From an uncultured Phocaeicola sp. (GTDB taxonomy: Bacteria > Bacteroidota > Bacteroidia > Bacteroidales > Bacteroidaceae), in the NCBI GenBank assembly GCA_944320845.1, contig CALUJA010000009.1, forward strand, positions 1-64,000: a stretch of DNA of 64,000 bases, in the 5' to 3' direction. Below are positions 1 to 10,498 of this stretch, piece by piece. The translations under genes and the position numbers were made by a program. The stretch's first letter is position 1. Every line of letters begins with the position of its first letter. Below the pieces are notes generated by a model. The model was not told the DNA's origin. It was given only the letters and a program-made list of their open reading frames with translations, and did no database searches.

Positions 1-2
1 AG

Positions 3-76
3 TGACCGCGACAGGATTCAAACCTGTAACCGGCTGATCCGTAGTCAGCTACTCTATTCAGTTGAGCTACGCGGCC
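3..76 (-). tRNA. tRNA-Arg (ACG)
   Basis: A 74-nt cloverleaf can be folded on the minus strand. The acceptor stem GGCCGCG/CGCGGTC has one G-U pair, the discriminator base is A, and CCA is not encoded. The anticodon stem is GCTGA/TCAGC and the seven-base loop CTACGGA gives anticodon ACG, which reads CGN arginine codons after A34 is deaminated to inosine by TadA (established knowledge). An identical copy lies 34 bp upstream in the transcript, so the two are probably co-transcribed. Confidence 0.95.
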
Positions 77-110
77 AAAGTTTTGTCAGCAATATATTTC
101 GATAAACAAG

Positions 111-184
111 TGACCGCGACAGGATTCAAACCTGTAACCGGCTGATCCGTAGTCAGCTACTCTATTCAGTTGAGCTACGCGGCC
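111..184 (-). tRNA. tRNA-Arg (ACG), second identical copy
   Basis: This is base-for-base the same 74-nt tRNA as the copy at 3-76, in the same orientation, and it is the promoter-proximal one. A Bacteroidetes-type promoter sits about 22 bp upstream. The tandem arrangement looks like a simple gene duplication that raises dosage of the CGN-reading tRNA. Confidence 0.95.
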
Positions 185-206
185 TTGTTTTTATCTTTGA
201 CGGGTG

Positions 207-238
207 CAAAGGTAGAGCTTTCTTATGAAAAAACCAAA
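207..238 (-). promoter_or_regulatory. promoter of the tRNA-Arg pair
   Basis: On the minus strand there is a -33 TTTG (235-238), a 20-nt spacer and a -7 TACCTTTG (207-214). This matches the Bacteroides sigma-ABfr consensus TTTG-N19-21-TAnnTTTG. The predicted start falls just upstream of the tRNA at 184. Confidence 0.75.
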
Positions 239-264
239 CTTTATAGCCACTTTTTTATCGAATT

Positions 265-2571
265 TTATTCCATGAATCTTGTACCAAACACCTGCCATCC
301 CAGTGTCAGACCGAAATTCCAGTTCTTTGACGGTGAACTATAGTGGTTTACATAAGCACTTATTGCCCCGAAAGGCAGTTTGACTACCAAGGCCAACTCT
401 CCCATATATTCAATGTCGTGAAACAGTTTGCCATAGTACGCCTTCTGGTTCTCGTCTTGCTTGATGGGGAAGATGGGAGCAAAACCATACATTCCAAGTC
501 GGGCATGGAATACATTATTGAATTGATAGATGGGGCAAATGCCCAATCCTACGAACTGGTTGGCCCGAAAAGCTTCGTTATAAGTAATCTTGCTGTGGGC
601 CGTAGGGGCAAAAGCTCCTGCCTGCATCATGCTGGCACGGTAATTGTGGCTGAAATTGCGCGATGAATAATAGGCTTTCAGATAAGTGCCTAAGGTAAAG
701 TTGTGGCGGAAATTGTAATATCGTTCCAGTTCATAAGACAATTGCAGCCATGACTGGATATATTTGTAGCCTCCTTCGTAAGGGTCTTCGCCCATACCGG
801 GGTAATAACGCTCTTTTCCTGTGTAGATATGTGCCACGAGTCTTTCTCTCCGTCCGGATGTGGCGAATTGGCGGCTGTTGAGTGTATTGCCGTCCAGTGC
901 TACCGACCCGCCGAATATCATATATTGACTTTTGTCGCGCTTGGCTGTTGAGAAGTCAATGATATTTGTCTGGAAATACTGGTCTTCTAATTTCCCTAAA
1001 CCGATGCCGAATTCCGCTTTCTGCCGGCTTAAAAAAGGCATGGAAACAAAAAGCTTGACAAATTCTTCCTTTTGTTTGTTGAAGATGGGGCTGCCTTTAG
1101 TCAGGAATTTCTCCTGTTTCTGATAATCAAAAGTCGAGAGTGACGCTATCAGGCGGTAGGATGTCGGCAGTCGTGTCGGCATATCAATGCGGGCGGAAAT
1201 TTGCAGGTTGTTGTATATCTGCCCCAATTGTCCGTCGAGCGAGATTTCTTTTGCATAGTTGTTCAGGTTATGATAGGTCGCTCCTACATAAACCTGGTTC
1301 GAACCGTTTGAGCCGACATTGCCTCCCACGCGCAATGAGAGTTCATCCTCCATTTTTACATTCAGATACAAATCAAATATGCTGTCTTTCGGGTTGTATG
1401 TAGCATGGGGAATGATTTCTGAAATCATGTTGTCGGACATTAGGCGGAAATATCCCCGGCGCAGTTCCTCAAGATTAAATGTTCCGTCTTCTTCCACATG
1501 AAATTCTTTACGGATATACTTTTGCTGCTGATGGTTGACTCCGTTGATGACAATCTTACGGAAACGGAATGTGGGCAGGCTGTTCCGGTACGTTATCCTT
1601 TTCTTTTCCAGCAGCCGGTAGTCCATTCTGCGGGAAATGCGGTTCTTGATGGAGTCCATGAGTTGGATTGCGCGGTTATAGCCTATGTCATGCAGTTCGT
1701 CGAAACGGTCGAAATCCATCAGATTCACGTTGTCATACTTGAATGTCATCAGGATGCCTAACGAATCGGGCAGGGTATAGTCGGTTTTCTGCATAATCAT
1801 GCTCTCCAGTTGTCCGAAGAGGTCTCCTTCTTTCGGCTTTCCGGGATTAGAACTGACCACGCTGCCGATGATGATGTCCGGATGGAAATCCTTGACCATG
1901 ATGTTGACCGGAAAGTTGTTGTATATGCCGCCGTCGTATGCCAGGATAGAGTCGATTTCTATCGGCTTGAATACGGCGGGAAAGCTCATTGAGGCGCGCA
2001 CGGCATCGCCCAAATCGCCTTCGCTGAATATGATGGGACGCTTGTTGTATACATCCGAGGCCACACATCGGAAGGGGATAAAAAGTTTGTCAAAGTCATT
2101 CCGGCATGAAGCCGTAGCCTGGCTGAACAGTTCGACGAAAGCCAGATTCATTTGTACCGGGTTGACCACGCTCGAAGGCAGTATCTGAGTCTTGACTTTA
2201 TGGAGGGGATTTTTTATTGAGGCACGGATATTGATAAATTCCGGAGTAGGGGGATTCTTTTTGAAATAGTACACATATTTTTCTTCTATGTTTCCGGTAT
2301 ACCATCTTCTGAAGTCATCTGATTTGATTATCCTTTCCATTTCGTCGGGAGAATAGCCCATGGCATACAGCGAGCCGACAATCGCTCCCATTGAGGTGCC
2401 TGCCACGTAATCGATGGGAATGTTGTTTTCTTCCAATGCTCGGATAATACCGATATGGGTTAAGCCCTTGGCTCCGCCGCCACTTAGCACAAGGCCGACT
2501 TTCTGGGCATGCAAAGTGACCGTAGCCACGGCTACAAGGCATAAGGACAGTATGAAGCGAAGTCTTTTCAT
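265..2571 (-). CDS. patatin-like phospholipase with POTRA and outer-membrane beta-barrel
   Basis: Predicted exported lipid acyl hydrolase fused to a surface-antigen-type barrel. Residues 1-22 are a signal peptide. The patatin domain (about 24-230) carries the oxyanion loop GGGAKG (31-36), the nucleophile elbow GTSMG with Ser60, and the DGG motif with Asp213, so the Ser-Asp dyad is intact. A POTRA-like segment (about 335-410) and a long region of alternating strands to the C-terminus (about 410-768) resemble the Omp85/BamA fold. The architecture matches the type Vd (PlpD-like) autotransporter family, in which the barrel displays or releases the lipase. The gene stands alone downstream of htpG with its own promoter. 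The exact substrate is unknown; the family assignment is firm. Confidence 0.9.
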   Translation of the reverse strand: MKRLRFILSLCLVAVATVTLHAQKVGLVLSGGGAKGLTHIGIIRALEENNIPIDYVAGTSMGAIVGSLYAMGYSPDEMERIIKSDDFRRWYTGNIEEKYVYYFKKNPPTPEFINIRASIKNPLHKVKTQILPSSVVNPVQMNLAFVELFSQATASCRNDFDKLFIPFRCVASDVYNKRPIIFSEGDLGDAVRASMSFPAVFKPIEIDSILAYDGGIYNNFPVNIMVKDFHPDIIIGSVVSSNPGKPKEGDLFGQLESMIMQKTDYTLPDSLGILMTFKYDNVNLMDFDRFDELHDIGYNRAIQLMDSIKNRISRRMDYRLLEKKRITYRNSLPTFRFRKIVINGVNHQQQKYIRKEFHVEEDGTFNLEELRRGYFRLMSDNMISEIIPHATYNPKDSIFDLYLNVKMEDELSLRVGGNVGSNGSNQVYVGATYHNLNNYAKEISLDGQLGQIYNNLQISARIDMPTRLPTSYRLIASLSTFDYQKQEKFLTKGSPIFNKQKEEFVKLFVSMPFLSRQKAEFGIGLGKLEDQYFQTNIIDFSTAKRDKSQYMIFGGSVALDGNTLNSRQFATSGRRERLVAHIYTGKERYYPGMGEDPYEGGYKYIQSWLQLSYELERYYNFRHNFTLGTYLKAYYSSRNFSHNYRASMMQAGAFAPTAHSKITYNEAFRANQFVGLGICPIYQFNNVFHARLGMYGFAPIFPIKQDENQKAYYGKLFHDIEYMGELALVVKLPFGAISAYVNHYSSPSKNWNFGLTLGWQVFGTRFME

Positions 2572-2601
2572 GAATATCGGGCATTCCGGTTAAGTCGTTA
2601 C

Positions 2602-2609
2602 CAAAGATA
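2602..2609 (-). promoter_or_regulatory. -7 promoter box of the patatin gene
   Basis: The minus strand reads TATCTTTG 30 bp before the ATG, a perfect TAnnTTTG box. No convincing TTTG -33 element is seen at the usual distance. Confidence 0.55.
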
Positions 2610-2717
2610 CAAGCAAAAACTGAAATCTTGCCCATAAAATGAAGTTTTTTTATGTTTTGTCTGTCAAATTCGGAATCTTTCTCACAGTCTGGAAACAGGG
2701 AGGGGGTTATGACAATT

Positions 2718-2756
2718 CAGGCACAAGCTGTCCGGATTGTCCGGGGCTTGTGCCTG
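2718..2756 (-). terminator. hairpin downstream of htpG
   Basis: An 11-bp perfect inverted repeat (2718-2728 with 2746-2756), extendable by one A-T pair, has a 17-nt loop that contains a repeated tgtccgg. It lies 28 bp beyond the htpG stop. There is no clean T-tract on either side, so terminator function is inferred from position. Confidence 0.35.
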
Positions 2757-2783
2757 ATTGCTGCATTATAGGGAGTTTCTGAT

Positions 2784-4829
2784 TCAGATAAGTTCTATGC
2801 TGCGCTTGATGAAGTTGGTAAGAGCTTCTCCTTTCAGCATGCTGTTCTGCAGTAAGGCAAGGTCTATCAATTGGTGAACAATCTTGTTTCCTGCGGCATA
2901 CTCATTGATGACCGTTTCCTTCTGCTCTTTCTGCTCGAGCAGCTTCTTTTCCACATCGCTCTGCTCGTCTTTTTCTGCAGTCGGTATTTCTTCCTCCTTT
3001 TTGCCTTCGTGAGCTTTCTGCAGTTCATCGCGGCGGGCGGTCAGGGCAGATATTTCAGACTCGATGGGCGAAAGTTTTTCTGCACAGGCCGATTCGGCGT
3101 TTTCCAGTACCTGCTTGATTAGTTTGTGGTCGCTGTTCAAGACTAAACTGTACATGTCGGGCATTTCTCCATAGAAGCTCATTCCCGGCTGGATATTGGC
3201 CATTTCCTTCATACGGCGCATGTATTCTCCTTGCGTGATGATGACAGGGGCATTGTTCTCGCCCATAGCCTGCGAATCGACATGGAATTCTATCTTCTGC
3301 ATCTTGGGCAGCTGTCCCTTGAATACGGCAGCCAGCATTTGGCGCTTGTCCGCGTTCAGTTCTTCACCTTTGGGTTCTTCCTTTACAATCAGCCGGTCAA
3401 TCACATCACTGTCTACGCGCGTAAAGCGGCTCTTTTCCAATTTCTGTTCCAGCATGTTAATCATCGGTGTGTCTAATTGCCCGTCCATCAAAAGAACGTT
3501 GTATCCTTTGTTCTTGGCCGCATCGATGTAGGTGTATTGCTCGTCGGTATTGTTGGCATACAAGTATATAAGATTGCCGTCCTTGTCGGTCTGATTGTCT
3601 TTTATCAGGGTCTTGTATTCTTCGTATGTATAGTATTTCCCGTCGGTGTCCTTGAGCAAGGCAAATTTGTCGGCCTTCTCATAAAAGTCTTCCTGTGTCA
3701 ACATTCCGTAGTTGATGAAGATTTTCAGGTCGTCCCATTTCTTCTCAAACTCTTTTCTGTCGTTCTTGAAGATGGACTGCAGGCGGTCTGCCACCTTTTT
3801 GGTGATGTAGGTCGAGATTTTCTTTACGTTCGAATCGCTCTGGAGATAGGAGCGGGATACGTTCAGCGGAATGTCCGGCGAGTCTATTACACCGTGAAGC
3901 AGTGTCAGGAAGTCGGGCACAATGCCTTCTACCGAATCCGTCACATACACTTGGTTGCAGTAAAGCTGGATTTTGTTCTTCTGCAAATCGATGTTGCTCT
4001 TGATTTTCGGGAAGTAGAGCACTCCGGTCAGATTGAACGGATAGTCCACATTCAGATGAATCCAGAAGAGCGGCTCGTCTGACATGGGATAAAGATTGCG
4101 GTAGAACTTGGTATAATCTTCGTCCTTCAGCTCGCTCGGCTTTTTTGTCCAGATGGGGCAGCTGTCATTGATGATGTTGAACTCGTCTGTTTCCACCTGC
4201 TTCCCGTCTTTCCACTCTTTCTTCTTGCCGAAGGCTACGGGCACGGGCAGGAAACGGCAGTATTTTTTCAGCAGTTCCTGTATGCGCGACTCTTCGAGGA
4301 ACTCTCGGCAGTCGTCGTCGATATAGAGAATCACATCGGTTCCCCGCTCTGTCCTGTCGGTTTCATCCAAGGTAAACTCCGGACTTCCGTCGCAAGTCCA
4401 TTTTACGGCCTGGGCATCTTCCTTATATGATTTGGTGACAATCTCCACTTTCTTGGCTACCATGAAGGCCGAATAGAATCCCAAGCCGAAGTGTCCGATA
4501 ATGGCATTGGCTTCGTCTTTATATTTGGCCAGAAAATCATTGGCACCCGAGAATGCGATTTGATTGATATATTTGTCTATCTCCTCGGCGGTAAGTCCTA
4601 TTCCCCGGTCGGAAATGGTGATGGTGTCCTTGTCGGCCTTGACTTGGATAGTCAAATCGCCCAGTTCTCCCTTGACCTCGCCTTTGGAAGCAAGCGTCTT
4701 CAGCTTCTGCGTCGCGTCGACAGCGTTTGATACCAACTCGCGAAGAAATATTTCGTGATCGCTATATAAAAATTTCTTGATGATGGGGAAAATGTTTTCT
4801 GTTGTAACCCCGATATTACCTTTCTGCAT
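2784..4829 (-). CDS. htpG: molecular chaperone HtpG (Hsp90)
   Basis: Cytosolic ATP-dependent Hsp90 chaperone of 681 residues. The N-terminal GHKL ATPase shows the family signatures FLRELVSNAVDA with the catalytic Glu, SDRGIGL, and GHFGLGFYSAFMV (ATP lid). The middle and dimerisation domains follow, ending in SIELI. The open frame extends 28 codons further upstream to 4913. I chose the ATG at 4829 because the protein then begins MQKGNIGVTTENIF as in Bacteroides homologues, and because the upstream codons run through the clpC terminator hairpin. It lies directly downstream of clpC on the same strand but behind that terminator, so it is probably transcribed separately. Confidence 0.96.
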   Translation of the reverse strand: MQKGNIGVTTENIFPIIKKFLYSDHEIFLRELVSNAVDATQKLKTLASKGEVKGELGDLTIQVKADKDTITISDRGIGLTAEEIDKYINQIAFSGANDFLAKYKDEANAIIGHFGLGFYSAFMVAKKVEIVTKSYKEDAQAVKWTCDGSPEFTLDETDRTERGTDVILYIDDDCREFLEESRIQELLKKYCRFLPVPVAFGKKKEWKDGKQVETDEFNIINDSCPIWTKKPSELKDEDYTKFYRNLYPMSDEPLFWIHLNVDYPFNLTGVLYFPKIKSNIDLQKNKIQLYCNQVYVTDSVEGIVPDFLTLLHGVIDSPDIPLNVSRSYLQSDSNVKKISTYITKKVADRLQSIFKNDRKEFEKKWDDLKIFINYGMLTQEDFYEKADKFALLKDTDGKYYTYEEYKTLIKDNQTDKDGNLIYLYANNTDEQYTYIDAAKNKGYNVLLMDGQLDTPMINMLEQKLEKSRFTRVDSDVIDRLIVKEEPKGEELNADKRQMLAAVFKGQLPKMQKIEFHVDSQAMGENNAPVIITQGEYMRRMKEMANIQPGMSFYGEMPDMYSLVLNSDHKLIKQVLENAESACAEKLSPIESEISALTARRDELQKAHEGKKEEEIPTAEKDEQSDVEKKLLEQKEQKETVINEYAAGNKIVHQLIDLALLQNSMLKGEALTNFIKRSIELI

Positions 4830-4871
4830 ATTGAATATTTGTTTTTTATAGATGTTTGCCGGAGTATAAGC

Positions 4872-4905
4872 AAAAAAAATGCCAGACATGCGGATGCCTG
4901 ACATT
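4872..4905 (-). terminator. rho-independent terminator of clpC
   Basis: On the minus strand a 12-bp stem (4878-4905, two G-U pairs) with a CCGC tetraloop is followed by a run of T (4872-4879 in plus coordinates, all A). It lies 50 bp after the clpC stop codon and before the htpG start. Confidence 0.85.
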
Positions 4906-4954
4906 TTGTCCATATTACAAAATCTGTTTGCTTTTGTCAGTAATTTTGTTTGCC

Positions 4955-7483
4955 CTATGCTTTTTCTGTTTTCATGCGGAGCTTGTTGTCCGTTGGGTCG
5001 AACGATACATGCAGCGTATCCCCCGGTTGAGGAGTTTCGCCGATAATCAGTTCAGCCAGGCCGTCTTCCAAATTGTTTTGGATAGAGCGCTTCAGCGGGC
5101 GTGCCCCGAACTGGATGTCATATCCCTGCGATGCGACATAGCGTTTGGCCTCTTCGTCGATGACCAGCTTGTATCCGATGCTCTCGATGCGTTGGTACAA
5201 ACCTTTCAGCTCTATGTCAATAATGCGGGTCAGCGCTTCTTCATCCAGCTGGTCAAAGGTAATGATTTCGTCCAGACGGTTTATGAACTCCGGCGCAAAC
5301 GACTTGTTGAGTGCCTTGGTTATGACGCTGCGTGAGTATTCTTTGTTGTCCGTGCGCAACTGGGCGGCAAAACCGATTCCTTTGCCGAACTCTTTCAACT
5401 GGCGTGTCCCGATGTTGGATGTCATGATGATGACCGTATTCTTAAAGTTTACGGTTCTTCCGTAGCTGTCGGTAAGTCTTCCTTCGTCCATCACCTGAAG
5501 CAAAAGATTGAATACATCGGGATGAGCCTTTTCTATCTCGTCCAGCAGGATGATGGAGTAGGGCTTCCGGCGGACTTTCTCCGTCAGTTGTCCGCCTTCC
5601 TCATATCCCACGTATCCCGGAGGGGCACCAACCAGCCGTGACACGGTGAACTTTTCCATGTATTCACTCATGTCGATGCGGATAAGCGCGTCGGTCGAGC
5701 CGAACATCTGCTTGGCCAGTTCTTTTGCCAAATGGGTCTTTCCCACGCCGGTAGGGCCTAAGAAGAGGAATGTGCCGATGGGCTTGTTGGGATCCTTCAG
5801 TCCCACGCGGCTTCTCTGTATGGCTTTTACCAGTGTGTCCACGGCCTTGTCTTGGCCGATTACCTTTGCAAGCAGTTCATTCCGCATGCTTTTGAGTTTA
5901 AGCTCGTCTGCTTCCGCCATTCGCTGCACCGGAACGCCCGACATCATAGAGACAACATCGGCTATCTGCTCGGCATCCACGGTCTGGCGATTTTCCTTAA
6001 TCGTTTCTTCCCATTCCCGTTTCATCTCTTCCAGGCGCTCCATGTACTGTTTCTCGCGGTCGCGGAAACTGGCGGCCAGTTCAAAATTCTGCAGACGCAC
6101 GGCTTCATTCTTGTTTGCCCGCATCTCATCAATCAGCTTCTCTTGTTCTTCTATCTCTTTGGGCGCTGAAATGTTTGTCAGATGCACGCGCGAACCGGCT
6201 TCGTCAAGGGCATCAATGGCCTTGTCCGGGAAGTTACGGTCGGTAATGTATCGGTCTGTCAATTTGACACACGCTTCAAGAGCCGCGTCTGTATAGTTCA
6301 CATTATGGTGTTCCTCATACTTGTCCTTTATGTTCTTCAGGATTTGCAGCGTTTCTTCCGCGGTGGTCGGCTCGACCAGCACTTTCTGGAAACGGCGTTC
6401 CAAAGCTCCGTCTTTCTCGATGCTCTGTCGGTATTCGTCTAATGTCGTGGCTCCGATGCATTGGATTTCGCCGCGGGCCAGGGCCGGCTTCAGCATATTG
6501 GCCGCGTCCATAGAGCCGGCCGCAGATCCTGCACCGATGATGGTGTGGATTTCATCGATGAAAAGGATGACATTCGGGTTCTTTTTCAGCTCGTTGAGTA
6601 TGGAGCGGATGCGTTCTTCGAATTGTCCCCGGTATTTTGTCCCTGCAACGATGGAAGTCATGTCGAGCGCAACGACCCGTTTGTCGAATAAAACGCGCGA
6701 TACCTTCTTTTCAATAATTCTGCGGGCAAGCCCCTCTACGATGGCCGACTTCCCAACCCCGGGTTCTCCAATCAGAATCGGATTGTTTTTCTTCCGCCGG
6801 CTGAGAATCTGGGCCAGGCGCTCAATCTCTTTTTCCCGCCCCACTACCGGGTCGAGCTTCCCTTCTTCTGCCGCGCGTGTCATGTCGGTGCTGAACGAAT
6901 CAAGCACCGGCGTGTCGTTGTTGGGCTTCTTCTGGTAAGTCTGGGCCGTCTGCCGGTAGGCACTGCCGTTTTCTGCCGGATTTTCACGGCGGCGGATGCC
7001 GTCATCCTCCTCGTCTTCGTCTTCTTCGAACGGGACTCCGCTTTGCGGCTCCGTTTTGGGAACCAGCTTGTCTATGATTTTCTGGTAAGTTACGTCCTTC
7101 GCTTCGAGAAGTTCCGCCGCGCGGTTTTCCCCGTTTCGCATGATGGCCAACAGTATATGCTCCGTGTCGGCCTCGGTTGTCTTTAGCAGTCTTGCTTCAA
7201 GCATGCTCATCTTCAGTATTTTTGATGCTTTTTCGTTGAATGTTATATCTTCAGAGTAGTTTTCTGTCACCGATTCTCCGCGCAATACGGCCTCCAGAGT
7301 CTCTTTTACTTCCTGCAAGTCGACATACAGACTTTGCAATACCCCGACGGCTTTTCCTTCGCCTTCGCGGATGATGCCTAAAAGCAGGTGCTCCGGACCT
7401 ATATAGTCGTTGCGCAGCCGGTTTGCTTCCTCCTTGCTGTATACGATTATATCTGTTACTCTCTTTGAAAATTGGTTGTTCAT
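4955..7483 (-). CDS. clpC: AAA+ ATPase ClpC, chaperone of the ClpCP protease
   Basis: Hsp100 unfoldase of 842 residues that feeds substrates to ClpP. Two Clp_N repeats (about 1-145) are followed by an acidic linker (about 156-170, DEDEEDD), AAA module 1 with Walker A GEPGVGKS (239-246), a UVR-type coiled middle region (about 445-500), AAA module 2 with Walker A GPTGVGKT (576-583) and the C-terminal D2-small domain. The UVR segment and the length place it in ClpC rather than ClpB, whose middle domain is much longer. It has its own promoter and is divergent from gyrA. Confidence 0.95.
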   Translation of the reverse strand: MNNQFSKRVTDIIVYSKEEANRLRNDYIGPEHLLLGIIREGEGKAVGVLQSLYVDLQEVKETLEAVLRGESVTENYSEDITFNEKASKILKMSMLEARLLKTTEADTEHILLAIMRNGENRAAELLEAKDVTYQKIIDKLVPKTEPQSGVPFEEDEDEEDDGIRRRENPAENGSAYRQTAQTYQKKPNNDTPVLDSFSTDMTRAAEEGKLDPVVGREKEIERLAQILSRRKKNNPILIGEPGVGKSAIVEGLARRIIEKKVSRVLFDKRVVALDMTSIVAGTKYRGQFEERIRSILNELKKNPNVILFIDEIHTIIGAGSAAGSMDAANMLKPALARGEIQCIGATTLDEYRQSIEKDGALERRFQKVLVEPTTAEETLQILKNIKDKYEEHHNVNYTDAALEACVKLTDRYITDRNFPDKAIDALDEAGSRVHLTNISAPKEIEEQEKLIDEMRANKNEAVRLQNFELAASFRDREKQYMERLEEMKREWEETIKENRQTVDAEQIADVVSMMSGVPVQRMAEADELKLKSMRNELLAKVIGQDKAVDTLVKAIQRSRVGLKDPNKPIGTFLFLGPTGVGKTHLAKELAKQMFGSTDALIRIDMSEYMEKFTVSRLVGAPPGYVGYEEGGQLTEKVRRKPYSIILLDEIEKAHPDVFNLLLQVMDEGRLTDSYGRTVNFKNTVIIMTSNIGTRQLKEFGKGIGFAAQLRTDNKEYSRSVITKALNKSFAPEFINRLDEIITFDQLDEEALTRIIDIELKGLYQRIESIGYKLVIDEEAKRYVASQGYDIQFGARPLKRSIQNNLEDGLAELIIGETPQPGDTLHVSFDPTDNKLRMKTEKA

Positions 7484-7518
7484 AAATGTAAACTCCCTTC
7501 TTTATAAGGTTTTAAATG

Positions 7519-7526
7519 CAAAGATA
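7519..7526 (-). promoter_or_regulatory. -7 promoter box of clpC
   Basis: The minus strand reads TATCTTTG 35 bp before the clpC ATG. The -33 position has ATTG after a 21-nt spacer, one mismatch from TTTG. Confidence 0.6.
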
Positions 7527-7882
7527 CGGAATAAAGCCAAATCTTTACAATGCTTTCCTGCAAAATGTATGCCACAGGATGGATTTCTGCTTATGGGAGA
7601 AGGTGTGTCAGGATGGCCCGTCTGCTTTTTCCCCATGTCCGGCCGATGGCTCGGATACGGGCGGAATGATTTTGGACAAGGATGAAAAAATGTTTTGCCG
7701 CTGCCGAAGCGGATTTGGCAAAGGCACGCCTCTTGCAGGGCCGACATGCAGATGTGTTTGCATTATTAATGGATTTTTACCTTATAATAACATCCGTTGT
7801 TTAGGCTCTGGCTGAAAAACTGTTACCTTTACACCCAAAGAACTTAGAAACGGTTCTCCTGACCAATTTTTCGTGCAAAAAG

Positions 7883-7913
7883 TTTCGTATATCAGGTAAA
7901 AGTCGTACTTTAG
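7883..7913 (+). promoter_or_regulatory. candidate promoter of gyrA
   Basis: TTTC (7883-7886), a 19-nt spacer and TACTTTAG (7906-7913) approximate the Bacteroides consensus about 46 bp before the gyrA ATG. A second TAnnTTTG-like box, TACCTTTA, is at 7824-7831. Both are imperfect. Confidence 0.4.
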
Positions 7914-7959
7914 CGTGATTTTTCATGAACCGTTTAGAGTTAACTAAATATTTTATTAA

Positions 7960-10461
7960 ATGCAAGAACAAGACAGAATCATAAAAATCAACATCGAAGA
8001 GGAAATGAAGTCGTCGTACATCGACTATTCAATGTCGGTAATCGTTGCACGCGCCCTCCCGGATGTAAGAGACGGTTTCAAGCCTGTCCATCGCCGCATA
8101 CTTTATGGTATGATGGAACTGGGCAATACATCAGACAAACCGTATAAGAAATCAGCGAGAATCGTCGGTGAGGTACTGGGAAAATATCACCCGCACGGAG
8201 ATTCCTCCGTTTATGGAGCTTTGGTACGTATGGCTCAAGACTGGGCCATGCGATATCCGTTGGTGGACGGACAGGGTAACTTCGGCTCAATCGACGGGGA
8301 CAGCCCTGCAGCCATGCGTTATACGGAGGCCCGGCTGAAAAAAATCGGCGAGGACATGATGCAGGACTTGTATAAAGAGACTGTAGATTTCCAGGATAAC
8401 TTTGACGGTACGTTGAAAGAGCCCGTCGTGATGCCTACGCGGATTCCGAATCTGCTGGTCAACGGAGCTTCGGGTATTGCCGTAGGTATGGCTACCAATA
8501 TGCCGACCCATAATCTGTCGGAGGTAATCGATGCCTGCATCGCCTATATAGAAAACAATGATATAGATGTGGCGGGACTGATGCAGTATGTAAAAGCTCC
8601 CGATTTCCCGACCGGCGGATATATATATGGTATAAGCGGTGTGCGCGACGCTTATGAAACGGGGCGCGGACGGGTGGTCATGCGGGCAAAGACGGAGATA
8701 GAGACACATCCCACGCATGATAAGATTATTGTAAACGAGATTCCCTATAATGTCAACAAGAAGGAACTGATTGAAAGCATTGCCGCATTGGTCAATGAAA
8801 AGAAGATAGACGGCATTTCATACGTGAATGATGAGTCAGACCGCGAGGGAATGAGAATCGTTATCGATGTGAAACGCGACGCGAATGCCAGTGTCGTGCT
8901 GAACAAGCTGTTTAAGATGACCGCTTTGCAGTCTTCTTTCAGTGTAAACAACATTGCTCTGGTTCACGGACGCCCGCAACTGCTGAATCTGAAAGACCTG
9001 ATTCGTCTGTTTGTGGAGCATCGTCACGAAGTGGTCATACGGCGCACCCGGTATGACCTTCGCAAAGCGAAAGAGCGTGCGCACATTCTGGAAGGACTGA
9101 TTATAGCTTCCGACAATATTGATGAGGTAATCCGTATCATCCGTGCGGCAAAGACTCCGAATGAAGCGATAGCCGGCCTGATGGAGCGCTTCCAGCTTTC
9201 GGAAGTGCAGGCAAGAGCCATCGTGGAGATGCGCTTGCGCCAGCTTACAGGCCTGATGCAAGACCAGCTTCATGCGGAATACGAGGAAGTCATGAAGCAG
9301 ATAACCTATTTTGAAGAGATTCTGAACAATGAGGAGCTTTGTAAGAAAGTCATTAAAGACGAGTTGACAGAGGTAAAGGATAAGTATGGAGACAAGCGAC
9401 ATTCGGAGATAGTATACGCTTCGGAAGAGTTTAATCCGGAAGACTTCTATGCAGACGACCAGATGGTGATAACGATATCCCACATGGGCTATATCAAACG
9501 TACGCCTTTGGCCGATTTCCATACCCAAAACAGGGGAGGAATTGGCTCGAAGGGAAGTGAAACGCGCGATGAAGACTTTATCGAACATATTTATCCCGCC
9601 ACCATGCACAACACAATGATGTTCTTTACGCAGAAAGGCAGGTGCTATTGGCTGAAAGTATATGAGATACCGGAAGGAAACAAGACTTCAAAGGGACGCG
9701 CCATCCAGAACTTGCTGAATATTGACTCTGATGACAAGGTGACGGCTTATCTTCGCGTCAAGAATCTGGGAGATACCGAATTTATCAACAGTCATTATGT
9801 ACTGTTCTGTACCAAGAACGGCGTGATTAAAAAGACCTTGCTGGAGCAATACTCCCGTCCGCGCCAGAATGGAGTGAATGCAATAACCATTCGTGAAGAT
9901 GACCGCGTGATTGAGGTGCGCATGACAAACGGAAACAATGAGATTATCATTGCGAACCGCAACGGCCGTGCCATCCGTTTCCACGAGAGTGCGGTGCGTG
10001 ATATGGGACGTACGGCTACGGGTGTGCGTGGCATCACACTGGATGACGACGGACAAGATGAAGTTATAGGAATGATTTGCATAAAGAATCCGCAGTCGGA
10101 AACCATTATGGTGGTGTCAGAAAACGGATACGGCAAGCGCTCCGACCTTGAAGACTACCGCAAGACCAACCGTGGAGGCAAGGGAGTAAAGACATTGAAC
10201 ATTACGGAAAAGACCGGAAAACTGGTTGCTATAAAATCTGTAACAGACGAAAACGATTTGATGATAATCAACAAATCGGGTATTACCATTCGTCTGAAGG
10301 TGGCTGATGTGCGCATTATGGGGCGTGCTACGCAGGGAGTCCGTCTGATAGACCTGGAAAAACGCAACGATCAGATAGGGTCTGTTTGTAAGGTCGATTC
10401 AGAACCGGGGGAAGAAGCCCAGCCGGCAGAGGAAGGCAAGGCCAACGAAACGGCGGAATAA
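7960..10461 (+). CDS. gyrA: DNA gyrase subunit A
   Basis: The breakage-reunion subunit of gyrase, 833 residues. The catalytic tyrosine is Tyr121 in [10 protein letters not shown]. The quinolone-resistance region reads [10 protein letters not shown] (77-86): the position equivalent to E. coli Ser83 is Ser82, so the usual resistance change is absent, while the position equivalent to Asp87 is Gly86. The GyrA box [10 protein letters not shown] marks the start of the DNA-wrapping beta-pinwheel, and the tail is acidic and Glu-rich. A TPR protein follows 37 bp downstream on the same strand. Confidence 0.97.
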   Translation: MQEQDRIIKINIEEEMKSSYIDYSMSVIVARALPDVRDGFKPVHRRILYGMMELGNTSDKPYKKSARIVGEVLGKYHPHGDSSVYGALVRMAQDWAMRYPLVDGQGNFGSIDGDSPAAMRYTEARLKKIGEDMMQDLYKETVDFQDNFDGTLKEPVVMPTRIPNLLVNGASGIAVGMATNMPTHNLSEVIDACIAYIENNDIDVAGLMQYVKAPDFPTGGYIYGISGVRDAYETGRGRVVMRAKTEIETHPTHDKIIVNEIPYNVNKKELIESIAALVNEKKIDGISYVNDESDREGMRIVIDVKRDANASVVLNKLFKMTALQSSFSVNNIALVHGRPQLLNLKDLIRLFVEHRHEVVIRRTRYDLRKAKERAHILEGLIIASDNIDEVIRIIRAAKTPNEAIAGLMERFQLSEVQARAIVEMRLRQLTGLMQDQLHAEYEEVMKQITYFEEILNNEELCKKVIKDELTEVKDKYGDKRHSEIVYASEEFNPEDFYADDQMVITISHMGYIKRTPLADFHTQNRGGIGSKGSETRDEDFIEHIYPATMHNTMMFFTQKGRCYWLKVYEIPEGNKTSKGRAIQNLLNIDSDDKVTAYLRVKNLGDTEFINSHYVLFCTKNGVIKKTLLEQYSRPRQNGVNAITIREDDRVIEVRMTNGNNEIIIANRNGRAIRFHESAVRDMGRTATGVRGITLDDDGQDEVIGMICIKNPQSETIMVVSENGYGKRSDLEDYRKTNRGGKGVKTLNITEKTGKLVAIKSVTDENDLMIINKSGITIRLKVADVRIMGRATQGVRLIDLEKRNDQIGSVCKVDSEPGEEAQPAEEGKANETAE

Positions 10462-10498
10462 TGTATATTGGATTTTTGTACAATTAAAATTATAAGTT

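Larger units (their letters stand above)
7484..7959. other. clpC-gyrA divergent intergenic region (476 bp)
   Basis: This holds the clpC promoter at its left end and the gyrA promoter near its right end. The roughly 300 bp between them has overlapping short open frames on both strands with no recognisable protein features, and I see no RNA gene or repeat in it. A long 5' leader or an undetected regulatory element is possible. Confidence 0.6.

Noticed and set aside
4830-4913. N-terminal extension of HtpG by 28 residues
   Set aside because: The extension runs through the clpC terminator stem and T-tract and does not resemble any HtpG N-terminus; the ATG at 4829 gives the conserved start.
7502-7815. 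Open frames of 81 and 99 codons on opposite strands between clpC and gyrA
   Set aside because: They overlap each other, have odd composition (many Cys, Pro, Gly) and no domain pattern, and one covers the clpC promoter.
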